Of a stretch of 64,000 nt of DNA, positions 17,835-26,407 are shown piece by piece. Below the pieces are notes generated by a model. It was not told the DNA's origin and made no database searches. It saw nothing but the letters and a program-made list of their open reading frames with translations. Made by a program: the position numbers and the translations under genes. Where the stretch lies: contig JAQBUH010000001.1 of assembly GCA_027624075.1 (NCBI GenBank), positions 149,150 to 213,149 on the forward strand. The letters are read 5' to 3'. Source of the stretch: Chloroflexota bacterium. GTDB lineage: Bacteria; Chloroflexota; Dehalococcoidia; Lucifugimonadales; Lucifugimonadaceae. Each line of letters begins with the position of its first letter. The stretch's first letter is position 1.

Positions 17835-18791
17835 TCAACGCCCCGCCGGCCTAAACAGTCTTGGCGGAAGCGGTTGCATGCCAAGCCGACTGCGAGTATA
17901 GGCCGAAATGAGGAGGTTTAGCTTTGTGAACTTTGAAACCTGCGGGCGTTTCGCCAGCACATCATAGTCCAGCTTCTCGATTGCCCGGAGGACAGTCAGT
18001 CCGCCGCCAGTGAATAGCGCAATATCGATCCTGGCGGCGCCGTCCACGCTTTGGACCAGTTCATACCCTTTGATGAACAGCTCCCTCGTGCGGTCCACCT
18101 GGAAACGCATCAGGCGCCGGAACTCCGGAGTCGCGCTGCGTTGTTCGATCATCTCCTCCGTGACGCCGAACCGGTCCATCTCGTCCGCTGGCAAGTAGAC
18201 CCGGCCCATCTCGAAGTCCCGGTAAACGTCCTGCCAGAAGTTGGCAAGCTGCAAGGCTGTGCAGGTGCTGTCTGCAAGGGCTCGAAGCGCAGGATCCCTG
18301 TACCCGAACATATAGAGGACTAGATGGCCGACAGGGTTTGCGGAATGGTCGCAGTAGTCCAGCAGTTCCGCATAGTCAGGGTGCTTCAGAAGGTGCTGGT
18401 CGCGCCTGTTCGCCTCGATCAACCTATCGAACGGCTCGCGCGGAATGTCGAACCGCATGATCGTGTCCTGCAGAGCCAAAAAGAAAGGGTGAGCGGGAGT
18501 TCCGTCGTAACACAGGCCAAGCTGCCTCTCCCACTCGCTCAGCAGTTCCAGCCGGTCTCCGGCCGCCTCATCTCCCAGGTCGTCCACGCCCCGGCAGAAG
18601 GCGTACACAGAGTAGAAGTGTCTGCGTAGCTCGCGAGGGATCAGCCGGGTCCCGACGGAGAAGTTCTCGTAGTGGGTCTTTGCAAGCTGCTCGCAGTGAG
18701 CGAACGCCTCTGCAACCTGCTCAGAAGTTCCGGGAGCGGACACCATTTCTGGCCCGGGAAGAGTTGCGCCGCCGCCGGCTGAGGTCTGCAT
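17835..18791 (-). CDS. hpnC: Hydroxysqualene synthase (HpnC)
   Basis: About 318 residues, a paralogue of hpnD in the same fold. The two aspartate motifs appear as YAFCRGVDDLGDEAAGD and LANFWQDVYRDFEMGRVYLP. In the known pathway HpnC turns presqualene diphosphate into hydroxysqualene. The ORF track begins at a GTG (18812). The ATG at 18791 is preferred because GAGGAG lies nine bases upstream. The N-terminal 25 residues are low-complexity and probably disordered. Confidence 0.93.
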   Translation of the reverse strand: MQTSAGGGATLPGPEMVSAPGTSEQVAEAFAHCEQLAKTHYENFSVGTRLIPRELRRHFYSVYAFCRGVDDLGDEAAGDRLELLSEWERQLGLCYDGTPAHPFFLALQDTIMRFDIPREPFDRLIEANRRDQHLLKHPDYAELLDYCDHSANPVGHLVLYMFGYRDPALRALADSTCTALQLANFWQDVYRDFEMGRVYLPADEMDRFGVTEEMIEQRSATPEFRRLMRFQVDRTRELFIKGYELVQSVDGAARIDIALFTGGGLTVLRAIEKLDYDVLAKRPQVSKFTKLNLLISAYTRSRLGMQPLPPRLFRPAGR

Positions 18792-18833
18792 GGCGTACGG
18801 CTCCTCAATCACACGCTGTTGAGCGCGTGACGG

Positions 18834-19355
18834 TCAGGCGAGGCCTGTCACCTGGACGGCGATTTTACGGGGCTTCGGCTCATCCAGCTCAACTACCAAT
18901 ATGCGCTGGAACTCTCCGAGCAAAACGCGCCCGTCAATGACTGGAACAGTCTCGTTGGTGCCAAGGACCATGTGTTGGCAGTGGGCGTGGCCGTTCGGAC
19001 ATTCGTTGGGCCGGACGCTTACTGTGCGGATGGCAAAGTCGTTGTGCCCGTAGTACATATCTTTCGGGGCCATGCGGTCCAGGAAGTGCTCCATGTCTGT
19101 CAGGAGCAGTGGCTCGTTCTCATTGATGATCACCGAGCATGTGGTGTGGGTGCTATGAATAATCACCTGGCCGCTGGATACACCTGACTCTGTCACGAGT
19201 TCAACAACCTTATCCGTGACATCCACGAAGTCGGGCGCGTCCCTAGTCTCAACAGACAGTATCCTGCTGAACACTCTCCACTCGCTCCCGGTTACAAGAC
19301 CCCCGGGAGTAGCACCGTTGAGAACGCTGATTCGACCGGCTTCGACAGCCGACAT
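18834..19355 (-). CDS. YjbQ/UPF0047 family protein
   Basis: About 173 residues of the YjbQ family. Conserved parts are IIHSTHTTCSVIINENEP, the histidine-rich HAHCQHMVLGTNETVPV and a closing LLGEFQRILVVELDEP. Members fold as a small barrel with a metal-like site and have been reported to show a side thiamin-phosphate synthase activity; the true role is unsettled. It lies inside the hopanoid operon, 43 bases after the cyclase gene and 42 bases before hpnC (19 to the ORF-track TTG), which may point to a role in phosphate or prenyl chemistry. Start choice is uncertain: TTG at 19379 and ATG at 19355 are both possible. Confidence 0.85.
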   Translation of the reverse strand: MSAVEAGRISVLNGATPGGLVTGSEWRVFSRILSVETRDAPDFVDVTDKVVELVTESGVSSGQVIIHSTHTTCSVIINENEPLLLTDMEHFLDRMAPKDMYYGHNDFAIRTVSVRPNECPNGHAHCQHMVLGTNETVPVIDGRVLLGEFQRILVVELDEPKPRKIAVQVTGLA

Positions 19356-19398
19356 CGCAGCCGCGTTGACCCTCTGCAAGCTCAGTTACCCCCTGCAA

Positions 19399-21474
19399 TC
19401 AACTTACGGAGACCATACTGACACCCCCGCCACTATTCCGTGCGCGATATCGCCCCAGCGCCAGCAGTGGCCAGTAAATTCGATACATATGGTACTTGAT
19501 CATGAACCCGGCAGGCAGTTCAACCGGTAGCAGGTCCTTTTCGGACGTTTCCATGCTTTTGAACCGCCTGTTTCCGACTCCGTATCCGGGGAAGCCCGTC
19601 GCAGTATACTGCGGCTCGTCCCAAGCGCCATCTGGACGCTGTGACATTACAAGGTAATTAACCCCTTTAGCCACTGCCTCGCTATCCACCCTGCCCGCCG
19701 CTATTAGCGCCAGTAAAGCCCATCCAGTCTGGGACGCCGTGCTGTCACCTTTCCCCCTCAGCCTGGGGTCTGCGTAAGAGGCACACGTCTCACCCCAGCC
19801 GCCGTCCGGGTTCTGGTGAGATACTACCCAATCCGCCGCTTTTTGAACATCCGGACCGGACATGTCGAATCCGATCGCCTCCAGACCGGGCAGCACTGCG
19901 CCCGTCCCGTAAAGATAGTTGACTCCCCACCTGCCGAACCAGGCTCCGTCAGGCTCCTGCTCCTCCCAGATGTACTTTACGGCCCGTCTTATCTCCGGCG
20001 AGTCAACCGGCCGGCCGAGCACTCCGAGAGCTTCCAGAATGTGTGCTGTGACGTCGACGCTCGGAGGATCGATCACCTCTCCGAAATCGAAGAACGGTAG
20101 TTTCACAGTGATCCGGCTCGTGTTGTCCCTGTCAAACGAACCCCACCCGCCGTTGGTGCTCTGCATCGCCATCAGCCAGCGCGTCCCCGCGTTCACAGCG
20201 CTGTCGCGGCCTGCCAGATCAGACACCTGGCCCCGGCCAATTGCGAGCAACACCTCGGCCACGTCATCGGTGTCCGGATACGAGTTGTTGTCGAACTCGA
20301 ATGCCCATCCTGCCGGCTCTACCGATGGGAGCTTGATCTGCCAGTCGCCAGGCTCCCGGATCTGGCGCGACACGAGCCAGTCCGAGGCACGCACGATGGC
20401 CGGGTCGTCACTGCTTATCCCGGACTCGAGCATAGCGTTGACCGTTAGGGCGGTGTCCCAGACAGGAGATATGCACGCTTGCAAACGCCATGTGTCCTCT
20501 GTGTCGCCAATTCCGAACCCCTCGAACCCGGCCAGACCTTGCCGCATTACGGGGTGGTCGACATCGTATCCCAACTGACGCAGAGCAATCAGCGAGTAGA
20601 CCCACGGAGGTTGAATGCCACCCCACGACCCGTCTTTCTCCTGGTGCTGGACGATCCACTCTTCAACGCGCCTTCTCGCAGGTCCGCGCAGTGGCTTGAA
20701 GGGAAACCTCTCACCTGTATGGAGCATCCGGTCAGCGATGTACACGAACCAGTCCGGCGTCAGCGCGGAGGGAGGCGGAAGCGAGTAGTCGGTATTCTTT
20801 TTGCCGTCCGGGAACAGCTCGTCGATGGCCTGCTCAGGCGGAAGTGGGTAAGTAGGGTTTTCGGAAAGGATGATCGTCATCGGAACCACAGTGGCGCGGG
20901 TCCAACTGGCGAACGAGTAGATGTTGAACGGCGCCCAGCCGGGGACGAACATGATCTCGGGGGGCAGGTAAGGAGTGCCTCTCCACTCCCACTGGCCCAT
21001 CATCGCCAGCCAGATCTTCGTGAAGACACGCGTCTTCGGCACGCCTCCGAGGGAAAGTATGAACTCCCGCGCACGGCGCATCTGCGGCGAGTCAACGTCA
21101 ACACCTGCGATCTTTAACGCCGTGTAGCACTCGGCCGACGTGCTCAGGTCACCTGGCCCGCCGTAGTACAGGCTCCATCCGCCATCCTCGCCCTGTCTTC
21201 GCTCGATATGGTTGGCGATCCTGCGGTTCCGTTCGGAGTCCTGGACGCCGAGGATGTGGGTAAGGAAAATGTACTCCGCCTCCATCGTGGGATTGGACTC
21301 CAGCTCCCCCCACCACCAGCCGTCTGCGTGCTGAATGTCTCGCAGCATCTCATGCGTGCGGTTGATGGCGACGTCGAGTGAAGCCGGTCGCCGCCCATCA
21401 GGCCGGCCTGCGAATCGGCCTGCCCGCACCTGTGGCAGTTCAGCGGACCTGGTTTCCTGGGCGATGTCACTCAC
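19399..21474 (-). CDS. shc: Squalene-hopene cyclase
   Basis: About 691 residues of the class II triterpene cyclase family, a monotopic membrane protein that folds squalene into hopene/hopanol. The proton-donating DxDD motif is DTDD in NNSYPDTDDVAEVL. Several QW repeats are visible (GGWSLYYGG, GSWGGIQPPW, GGWGSFDRDN, GAWFGRWGVNYLYG, GGWGETCASY, GAWDEPQY). The length fits the family. The ORF-track ATG at 21528 overlaps hpnA by 58 bases. The GTG at 21474 overlaps its stop by 4 bases (GTGA) and is the likelier coupled start. This is also called hpnF in hopanoid loci. Confidence 0.96.
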   Translation of the reverse strand: MSDIAQETRSAELPQVRAGRFAGRPDGRRPASLDVAINRTHEMLRDIQHADGWWWGELESNPTMEAEYIFLTHILGVQDSERNRRIANHIERRQGEDGGWSLYYGGPGDLSTSAECYTALKIAGVDVDSPQMRRAREFILSLGGVPKTRVFTKIWLAMMGQWEWRGTPYLPPEIMFVPGWAPFNIYSFASWTRATVVPMTIILSENPTYPLPPEQAIDELFPDGKKNTDYSLPPPSALTPDWFVYIADRMLHTGERFPFKPLRGPARRRVEEWIVQHQEKDGSWGGIQPPWVYSLIALRQLGYDVDHPVMRQGLAGFEGFGIGDTEDTWRLQACISPVWDTALTVNAMLESGISSDDPAIVRASDWLVSRQIREPGDWQIKLPSVEPAGWAFEFDNNSYPDTDDVAEVLLAIGRGQVSDLAGRDSAVNAGTRWLMAMQSTNGGWGSFDRDNTSRITVKLPFFDFGEVIDPPSVDVTAHILEALGVLGRPVDSPEIRRAVKYIWEEQEPDGAWFGRWGVNYLYGTGAVLPGLEAIGFDMSGPDVQKAADWVVSHQNPDGGWGETCASYADPRLRGKGDSTASQTGWALLALIAAGRVDSEAVAKGVNYLVMSQRPDGAWDEPQYTATGFPGYGVGNRRFKSMETSEKDLLPVELPAGFMIKYHMYRIYWPLLALGRYRARNSGGGVSMVSVS

Positions 21475-22526
21475 GGCCTGATACTTGCCTTGTCCGCTCG
21501 CTCTTGTGTGCCCGTCCAGGCCGGCCACGTCGGCCTGGCCTTTGTGTAGCCGTTTCTGGCGAACCAGTCAGCCGCGCGATGCAGAGACTCTGCGGCGGGC
21601 CGTTGTGGCAGCCCAAGTTCTATCACAGCTTTGGAGCAATCGACGAACATAGGATGACGCGCCACCTGCAGCCCTTCGACCGGGATGAACGGCTCTCTCC
21701 GGAGAATCCGCCCCTCGATGAGCGTGTCTATTGCGCCTGCGAAGAGGGCGACTTTGTGCGGCACTCGCACAGGCCGCCGACCCAGTCCCGTCACCTCGCC
21801 CAGCAGATCGTAAATACCGCGCAGCGTGACGTTCTCCGACCCCAGGATGTAACGCTCACCCGCTCGTCCTTTTTCGAACGCCAGCAGGTGGCCCTCTGCC
21901 ACATCGCTAACGTCGCAAACGTTCAGGCCGGTATCAACGTAACCGGGAAACCGCCGGTTCAGAAACTCAATCACGATGCGCCCTGTCGGCGTAGGTCGGG
22001 CGTCTCGGGGGCCAAAAGGCGCGGTGGGATTGACTATCACCACCTCAAACCCATGGCCGTTGAGCGACAACGCAGCCTGCTCGGCGAGCAGCTTTGAGCG
22101 CTTGTAATGTCCGGGCAGCTCGTCGATGGACGCAACTGCCGCTTCGTCCGCAAGCCTGCCTTTGCCGGGCCACTTCAGAGTTGCGACTGTGCTTGTGACG
22201 ACGGCCCTGCTAACACCTGCCGCTCTCGCTTCCCGCAACAACATCGCGGTGCCGTCAACGTTCGTGCGGTACGTTTCAGCCGGGTCAGGGTGCCAGTATG
22301 AATAGACGGCTGCGACGTGAAAGAGGCCGTCTATCCCGCGTACAGCCTCTTTGACCGACACCGGGTCCGTCACGTCGCCGGGCAGTACCTCGATCGACGG
22401 ATCAGCCGGTAGCCGCTTCTCACTGCCCGGCCGCACTAGCGCACGCACCGTGTGCCCTCGCCGGACCAGCCTGCGCGCTACCGCAGACCCGATAAAGCCG
22501 GTGGCGCCCGTAACCAGGTACTTCAT
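21471..22526 (-). CDS. hpnA: Hopanoid-associated sugar epimerase
   Basis: A 351-residue extended SDR. It has LVTGATGFIGSAVARRL at the N-terminus, the YKRSK active-site pair and an FNP-type stretch (IVNPTAPFGPRD). This arrangement, together with position in a hopanoid operon, identifies HpnA, a putative NAD-dependent epimerase/dehydratase whose exact substrate is not established. The ATG overlaps the hpnG stop by 4 bases and its own stop overlaps the cyclase start, so the three are translationally coupled. Confidence 0.9.
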   Translation of the reverse strand: MKYLVTGATGFIGSAVARRLVRRGHTVRALVRPGSEKRLPADPSIEVLPGDVTDPVSVKEAVRGIDGLFHVAAVYSYWHPDPAETYRTNVDGTAMLLREARAAGVSRAVVTSTVATLKWPGKGRLADEAAVASIDELPGHYKRSKLLAEQAALSLNGHGFEVVIVNPTAPFGPRDARPTPTGRIVIEFLNRRFPGYVDTGLNVCDVSDVAEGHLLAFEKGRAGERYILGSENVTLRGIYDLLGEVTGLGRRPVRVPHKVALFAGAIDTLIEGRILRREPFIPVEGLQVARHPMFVDCSKAVIELGLPQRPAAESLHRAADWFARNGYTKARPTWPAWTGTQERADKASIRP

Positions 22527-23365
22527 GACGTTTCGCGCCCTGCGCTTACCTGTCCGGCCGTTCCCTGCAATGCCATCTCGCCGGATACGTTAACCGCGGC
22601 GGAGAACTCCAAGAAGAATCCAGTCATCGAGCGCCGGGCGCGCGCCGCCGCTCTTGCCAGGCGGGTGAGCGCCGCAAAGTCCTTCGGATGCTGGGCAAGG
22701 TGCTTGATCACAGGCAATACTCGTCCTCCGGACGGCGCCTGGCCAATCTGGCCAACCAGGTTCGGAAGGTCCATCTCGACGGTGTCTACGATCGCCCGGA
22801 GCGCAATGAACGGGATGCCGGCATCGTAGGCGACTTCGCAGACCATGAAGCTTTCCATGTCCACGCAGGCGCCGAGCAGTTCCCTGCCGATCCAGCGCTT
22901 CATTCCGGCCGTTTTTGCAATGGTTGGCAGGTTGATTATGGGTCCCTGCTCGAAGTCGATGCCGGCTACTTCGACGGCATTTCTAGCTGCGGCAAGCAGG
23001 CCCCTGTCCGGAGTCAGCGGGTCCCCGAGCTGCTCTGCGTCCCAGTAGAACGGTGACCCGTCCAGGCGGTACAGAGTCGTGGCCAGGACAAGGTCGCCAG
23101 CCTGTAGCGTGTCCAATGTGCCGCCGCCGAAACCCAGGGATACAACGGCTGTTGGCTTGAACTCGTCGAGCGCCCATCGTGTGGCGCGAGTCGCCCTCTC
23201 CCTGCCGGCGCCGGTCAGCACAACACCTACATCGAAAGGGTGCGACTCCGGCCCGCTCCGGGAACGAAAGGCAACAACTCCTTCCAGAGCCTGCACGGAA
23301 TCGAAGGTGGCGGTGTGCAGTATCCCGTTGACCTCTTCAGACAGTGCGGCGATCAGAAGTAGCAT
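22523..23365 (-). CDS. hpnG: Hopanoid nucleoside phosphorylase (HpnG-like)
   Basis: A 280-residue protein of the PNP/UDP phosphorylase fold (LLIAALSEEVNGI, VSLGFGGGTLDTLQAGDLVL, VDMESFMVCEVAYDAGIPFIA). HpnG removes adenine from adenosylhopane to give phosphoribosylhopane, the second step in making C35 side chains. The methionine/glutamate pair in VDMES is the usual ribose-binding site of the family. It is located between hpnH and hpnA. The C-terminal tail after about residue 245 is not conserved by eye. Confidence 0.88.
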   Translation of the reverse strand: MLLLIAALSEEVNGILHTATFDSVQALEGVVAFRSRSGPESHPFDVGVVLTGAGRERATRATRWALDEFKPTAVVSLGFGGGTLDTLQAGDLVLATTLYRLDGSPFYWDAEQLGDPLTPDRGLLAAARNAVEVAGIDFEQGPIINLPTIAKTAGMKRWIGRELLGACVDMESFMVCEVAYDAGIPFIALRAIVDTVEMDLPNLVGQIGQAPSGGRVLPVIKHLAQHPKDFAALTRLARAAARARRSMTGFFLEFSAAVNVSGEMALQGTAGQVSAGRETS

Positions 23366-23412
23366 GACGGTGTCCGCGCCGGGGCCGGAGGCGGCTCGGC
23401 CGGCGATCGCCT

Positions 23413-24453
23413 CTAACCTGCGGTGATTCCGCCTTTTACGACAGCGCCTGAGCGTATGAGCTTCGCCGCTGCCCGTGGGCTGGACATAGCCTCGAAAATG
23501 GTCGTCGACTCAAAGCCGCAGTGCATCATGCAGTTGGCGCAGCGCGGGTCCTTTTCCGGGCTGCCGTACTTGTCCCACACCTCGTCCGCCATCAGGTCGT
23601 CAAGGTCCTGGGTGTGGCCGTCTGCAAGCGGGTAGCAGGGGTTGCGCCACCCCATGATGGTGTATGTCGGGTTGGTCCACGCGGTGCATGACTTGTACGT
23701 CCGCTCGCCACGCAGGAACTGCAGGTAGAGCGGGTTGTTGTAGAGACGGATCTTCTTCGTCTTCTCCGGATCGAGAACTTCCTTGAAGATATTTATCGCC
23801 TGCTGCTTCTTCAAGAAGAGCTGTTGGTTCGGCACGGTCTCATAGTCGTAGCCAGCCGTAACCATCGCTCCCTCGAACCCCATCTCCGTGGTCTTCTCCC
23901 ACAGCGTGTGGAGATCATCTGCGTCTGATCCTGTGAAGAGAGTCGTATTGCTACAGACCCTGTAACCCTTCTCAATGGCCTTCTCAGCCATCTTTATCGC
24001 GATCTGGTAGACGCCCTTGCGAGAGACCGCAACGTCATGCCGGTCACCTGTTCCATCCAGGTGGATGACCCATGCGAAATACTTGGAGGCAGGGATGCTC
24101 TGCATCATCTTGCCCATGGTCAGACCGTTGGTGCAGACGTACACGAACTTCTTGCGTGCGACGAGTTTTTCGACGAGCTCCGGCAGGTGGGGCCAGATGG
24201 TCGGCTCGCCGCCGGCGATAGAGACGACCGGCGTGTTCGCCTCATCGACGGCCTTCATGCACTCTTCGACGGTCAGTTGACGGTGGATAACAGACTCGTA
24301 CTCACGAATCCGGCCACAGCCTTCGCACGCCAGGTTGCACGCCTCGAGCGGCTCAAGCATCGTCACCAGGGGGAACCGCTTCCGTCTCCTGACGAACTTG
24401 TTGTAGAAGAGATACCAGCCAACTTTGACCGCCAACTCTTTTGGCCTGGCCAT
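23413..24453 (-). CDS. hpnH: Adenosylhopane synthase, radical SAM (HpnH)
   Basis: A 346-residue radical SAM enzyme. The cluster motif CxxxCxxC is in EACNLACEGCGRI. VSIAGGEPTIWPHLPEL follows as the SAM-binding GGEP motif, and the C-terminal extension includes CANCMMHCGFE, typical of HpnH. The enzyme adds 5'-deoxyadenosine to diploptene to make adenosylhopane. The ATG at 24453 (MARPKELAVKVGWYLFYN) has AAGGAG ten bases upstream; the ORF-track start 48 codons earlier overlaps the prenyl synthase gene. It depends on Fe-S supply, for which the suf operon is in the same window. Confidence 0.95.
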   Translation of the reverse strand: MARPKELAVKVGWYLFYNKFVRRRKRFPLVTMLEPLEACNLACEGCGRIREYESVIHRQLTVEECMKAVDEANTPVVSIAGGEPTIWPHLPELVEKLVARKKFVYVCTNGLTMGKMMQSIPASKYFAWVIHLDGTGDRHDVAVSRKGVYQIAIKMAEKAIEKGYRVCSNTTLFTGSDADDLHTLWEKTTEMGFEGAMVTAGYDYETVPNQQLFLKKQQAINIFKEVLDPEKTKKIRLYNNPLYLQFLRGERTYKSCTAWTNPTYTIMGWRNPCYPLADGHTQDLDDLMADEVWDKYGSPEKDPRCANCMMHCGFESTTIFEAMSSPRAAAKLIRSGAVVKGGITAG

Positions 24454-24526
24454 AGCGTCTCGTCTCCTTGTTAAGTCAAGCTCCGACAGTGGCGGCTTTG
24501 CGGGGACTGGCAGGGAACGGATGCCT

Positions 24527-25591
24527 TCAACTCGTCCTGACCAGCAGAAACTCGCCCAGGTCTTCCAGGTCCCTCGCCGTGTCTCCGGCAAGTTCAAGAG
24601 ACTGTATCACGCTCTTCGCATGCCGCCACCGGTCATCCGCCAGCGCCTGACAGAACTCCTGTGTCCGCAGGTCCTCCATCACCTGGAGCGCGTCCTCTAC
24701 GTCGCGACCGTCGAGCTGGCTTTTCGCGAAGATCTCCGTGATGCGTTTTTTCGCAGGGCCGGTCGCCATGCCAAGCGCGTGCACCGCCGGGAGCGCCTTC
24801 TTCTTGCGTTCGATGTCCGCGCCGACGGGCTTGCCAGTCTCCTGGCTTCCCCAGACGCCTAATATATCGTCCCTGATCTGGAATATACGGCCCAGCTCGT
24901 GTCCCATCGACCGCAGCCCGTTCGATAGCGCTCTGTCCGGGCCGTCCGGCCGTCCGACCAGCGACCCGAGGAATATCGCCGTCTCAATAAGGGCGCCGGT
25001 CTTGCGCTCGATCATGTCGAGATACTGCTCAACGGTCACTGAGTCGAGCGACTCGAACTGAATGTCGAGATACTGGCCTTCCATCATCCTGAGGTAGCTC
25101 GCAGCGAGCGCGTGTTGTGTCTCCAGCACAACCTCTACGCTAATTCCATGGTCGATGAGCCGCTCAAGCGAGCGATCAGCGATCTTCAGCATTGCGTTAC
25201 CAGAGACGATGGCGGTCGGCTCACCCCAAACGGCCCATACAGTCGGCCTGTGATGCCTGATCCTGTCCTGGTCTTCGAGGTCGTCATGTATCAGGGAGAA
25301 GTTGTGTACATACTCGAGCGAGACGGCGACCGGCATCGCCCGCTCAGGCCGTCCGCCTGCCGCTTCGGCTGCAAGGAGCGCCAGGGTCGGGCGCAGGCGC
25401 TTGCCACCGGAGCCGCCTGAGCCGGCCGGCCGTGAGCCATCTTGCTCCGTCCAGCCCATGTAGTAGCTGTGCGTCTGGTACAGGGGAAGCGAAAGACCGT
25501 CCAGCTCCGCCCTGAGCGCGACGTCAATCATCTCCTGATAGCGCGCAAAGAAGGCGGGAAGCTCTGCGGAGCGCGTCTCGTTGGGAGTCAT
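24527..25591 (-). CDS. Polyprenyl (farnesyl/geranylgeranyl) diphosphate synthase
   Basis: About 354 residues of the trans-prenyl diphosphate synthase family. The first aspartate-rich motif is LIHDDLEDQDRIRHHRPT. The second is IRDDILGVWGSQE, where the last Asp of DDxxD is replaced by Gly as in many actinobacterial and archaeal members. It supplies C15 or C20 allylic diphosphate; as the first gene of the hopanoid operon, farnesyl diphosphate for squalene is the likely product. The ORF track starts at a TTG (25597). The ATG at 25591 two codons later is as good, with no clear ribosome-binding site for either. Confidence 0.9.
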   Translation of the reverse strand: MTPNETRSAELPAFFARYQEMIDVALRAELDGLSLPLYQTHSYYMGWTEQDGSRPAGSGGSGGKRLRPTLALLAAEAAGGRPERAMPVAVSLEYVHNFSLIHDDLEDQDRIRHHRPTVWAVWGEPTAIVSGNAMLKIADRSLERLIDHGISVEVVLETQHALAASYLRMMEGQYLDIQFESLDSVTVEQYLDMIERKTGALIETAIFLGSLVGRPDGPDRALSNGLRSMGHELGRIFQIRDDILGVWGSQETGKPVGADIERKKKALPAVHALGMATGPAKKRITEIFAKSQLDGRDVEDALQVMEDLRTQEFCQALADDRWRHAKSVIQSLELAGDTARDLEDLGEFLLVRTS

Positions 25592-25637
25592 GCTCAATGG
25601 TTGTTCTATTGAACTCCAGATGCGATTCGCGATCGCC

Positions 25638-25647
25638 GTGATATCAC
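25638..25647. promoter_or_regulatory. Palindrome upstream of the hopanoid operon
   Basis: Perfect 10-bp palindrome GTGATATCAC, 47 bases before the first gene of the hopanoid operon. It could be an operator or simply sequence chance; no matching second copy was found near it. Confidence 0.25.
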
Positions 25648-25649
25648 CA

Positions 25650-25688
25650 GCGTGCCCGAACAGCGTGCCCGAACAGCGTGCCCGAACA
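25650..25688. repeat. Three perfect tandem copies of a 13-bp unit
   Basis: GCGTGCCCGAACA is repeated three times without mismatch, in the leader between the hopanoid operon and the hsp20 terminator. Perfect copies point to recent slippage-type expansion. Confidence 0.9.
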
Positions 25689-25808
25689 GCAGCTTACGCC
25701 CGCGGTCGCTCTGAGCAAAACCATTTGCGAGCCTCTGAGGCGCCAGAATCGCATGCGGCTCGCGATCTGAGAGAGCGCCAGGGCCACAATACTGCCTCCG
25801 CCTGCGAT

Positions 25809-25850
25809 AAAAAGGGGCCGGCTGGAAAGAAACCTCTCCCGCCGGCCCCT
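25809..25850 (-). terminator. Rho-independent terminator of hsp20
   Basis: Perfect 9-bp stem GGGGCCGGC / GCCGGCCCC with an 18-base loop. Read on the minus strand it is followed by TTTTT, as expected for an intrinsic terminator. It lies about 30 bases after the TAG that closes hsp20 in its restored frame. Confidence 0.85.
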
Positions 25851-25880
25851 TGTCTGATCTTTGCGGCGCTCGCGAGCCAG

Positions 25881-26311
25881 CTACGGCGCTGAGATTGCAA
25901 CCTTCCGCGCCTTCTTCTCCTCGAGCCTGGGAAGCCGCACAGTGAGTACGCCGTCCTTGTAAGTGGAACTCGCATTCTCCGAATCGACCGTCTCCGGCAG
26001 GCGCACCGCCCGGAAAAAGGACCCCGTCCTCCGCTCCCTGAGAAGGTTCCAGCGTCTTCACGCTCGCCATCTGCCGAAACCTCGGCCCTGATTGTCAGGA
26101 CGTTCTCCTCGATGGTCACGTCGACCTTCTCCCTCTCGACGCCAGGCAGGGACGCCTTCACAACCACGTCGTCTCCACTGCGGGTCACGTCAAGCGGAAT
26201 GCTCCATGCCTCCTGCGTCTCAGGAAGGCCGCCATTGCTGCGCCACAACCTGTTGAACATGTCGTCGAACCGCCTGAAATCAGCGAACGGACTCCATCTC
26301 TCGATAGCCAT
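25881..26311 (-). pseudogene. hsp20: Hsp20/alpha-crystallin small heat-shock protein, frameshifted
   Basis: The N-terminal part reads in frame from the ATG at 26311 (MAIERWSPFADFRRFDDMFN) through VVKASLPGVEREKVDVTIEE. It then leaves the family frame near 26047-26070. The expected C-terminal half is present in the next frame: FFRAVRLPETVDSENASS, KDGVLTVRLPRLEEKKA and a stop at 25881-25883. Restoring one base around 26055 would give about 143 residues, the normal size. No stop or further damage is seen and codon use is normal, so either a sequencing/assembly deletion or a very recent mutation is likely. The ORF track shows two unrelated-looking long frames here. It is divergent from dnaJ, and small Hsp proteins hold unfolding clients in an ATP-independent way. 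Confidence 0.85.
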
Positions 26312-26391
26312 GAAATCATCTCCTTGTTACCTGCCGCGTCACCTGTCGTGCTGGCGAGTGCGGCGCGAGGTCACCGGACACAACCTTAACA

Positions 26392-26404
26392 TTCATAGTA
26401 TGAA
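26392..26404. promoter_or_regulatory. Palindrome 1 in hsp20-dnaJ promoter region
   Basis: TTCATA-G-TATGAA is a perfect inverted repeat 81 bases upstream of hsp20. It is AT-rich in an otherwise GC-rich window, typical of an operator or promoter core. Confidence 0.5.
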
Positions 26405-26407
26405 ATC

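Noticed and set aside
25606-26070. 154-residue minus-strand ORF
   Set aside because: A wrong frame through the hsp20 C-terminus and its terminator; the family sequence is in the third frame.
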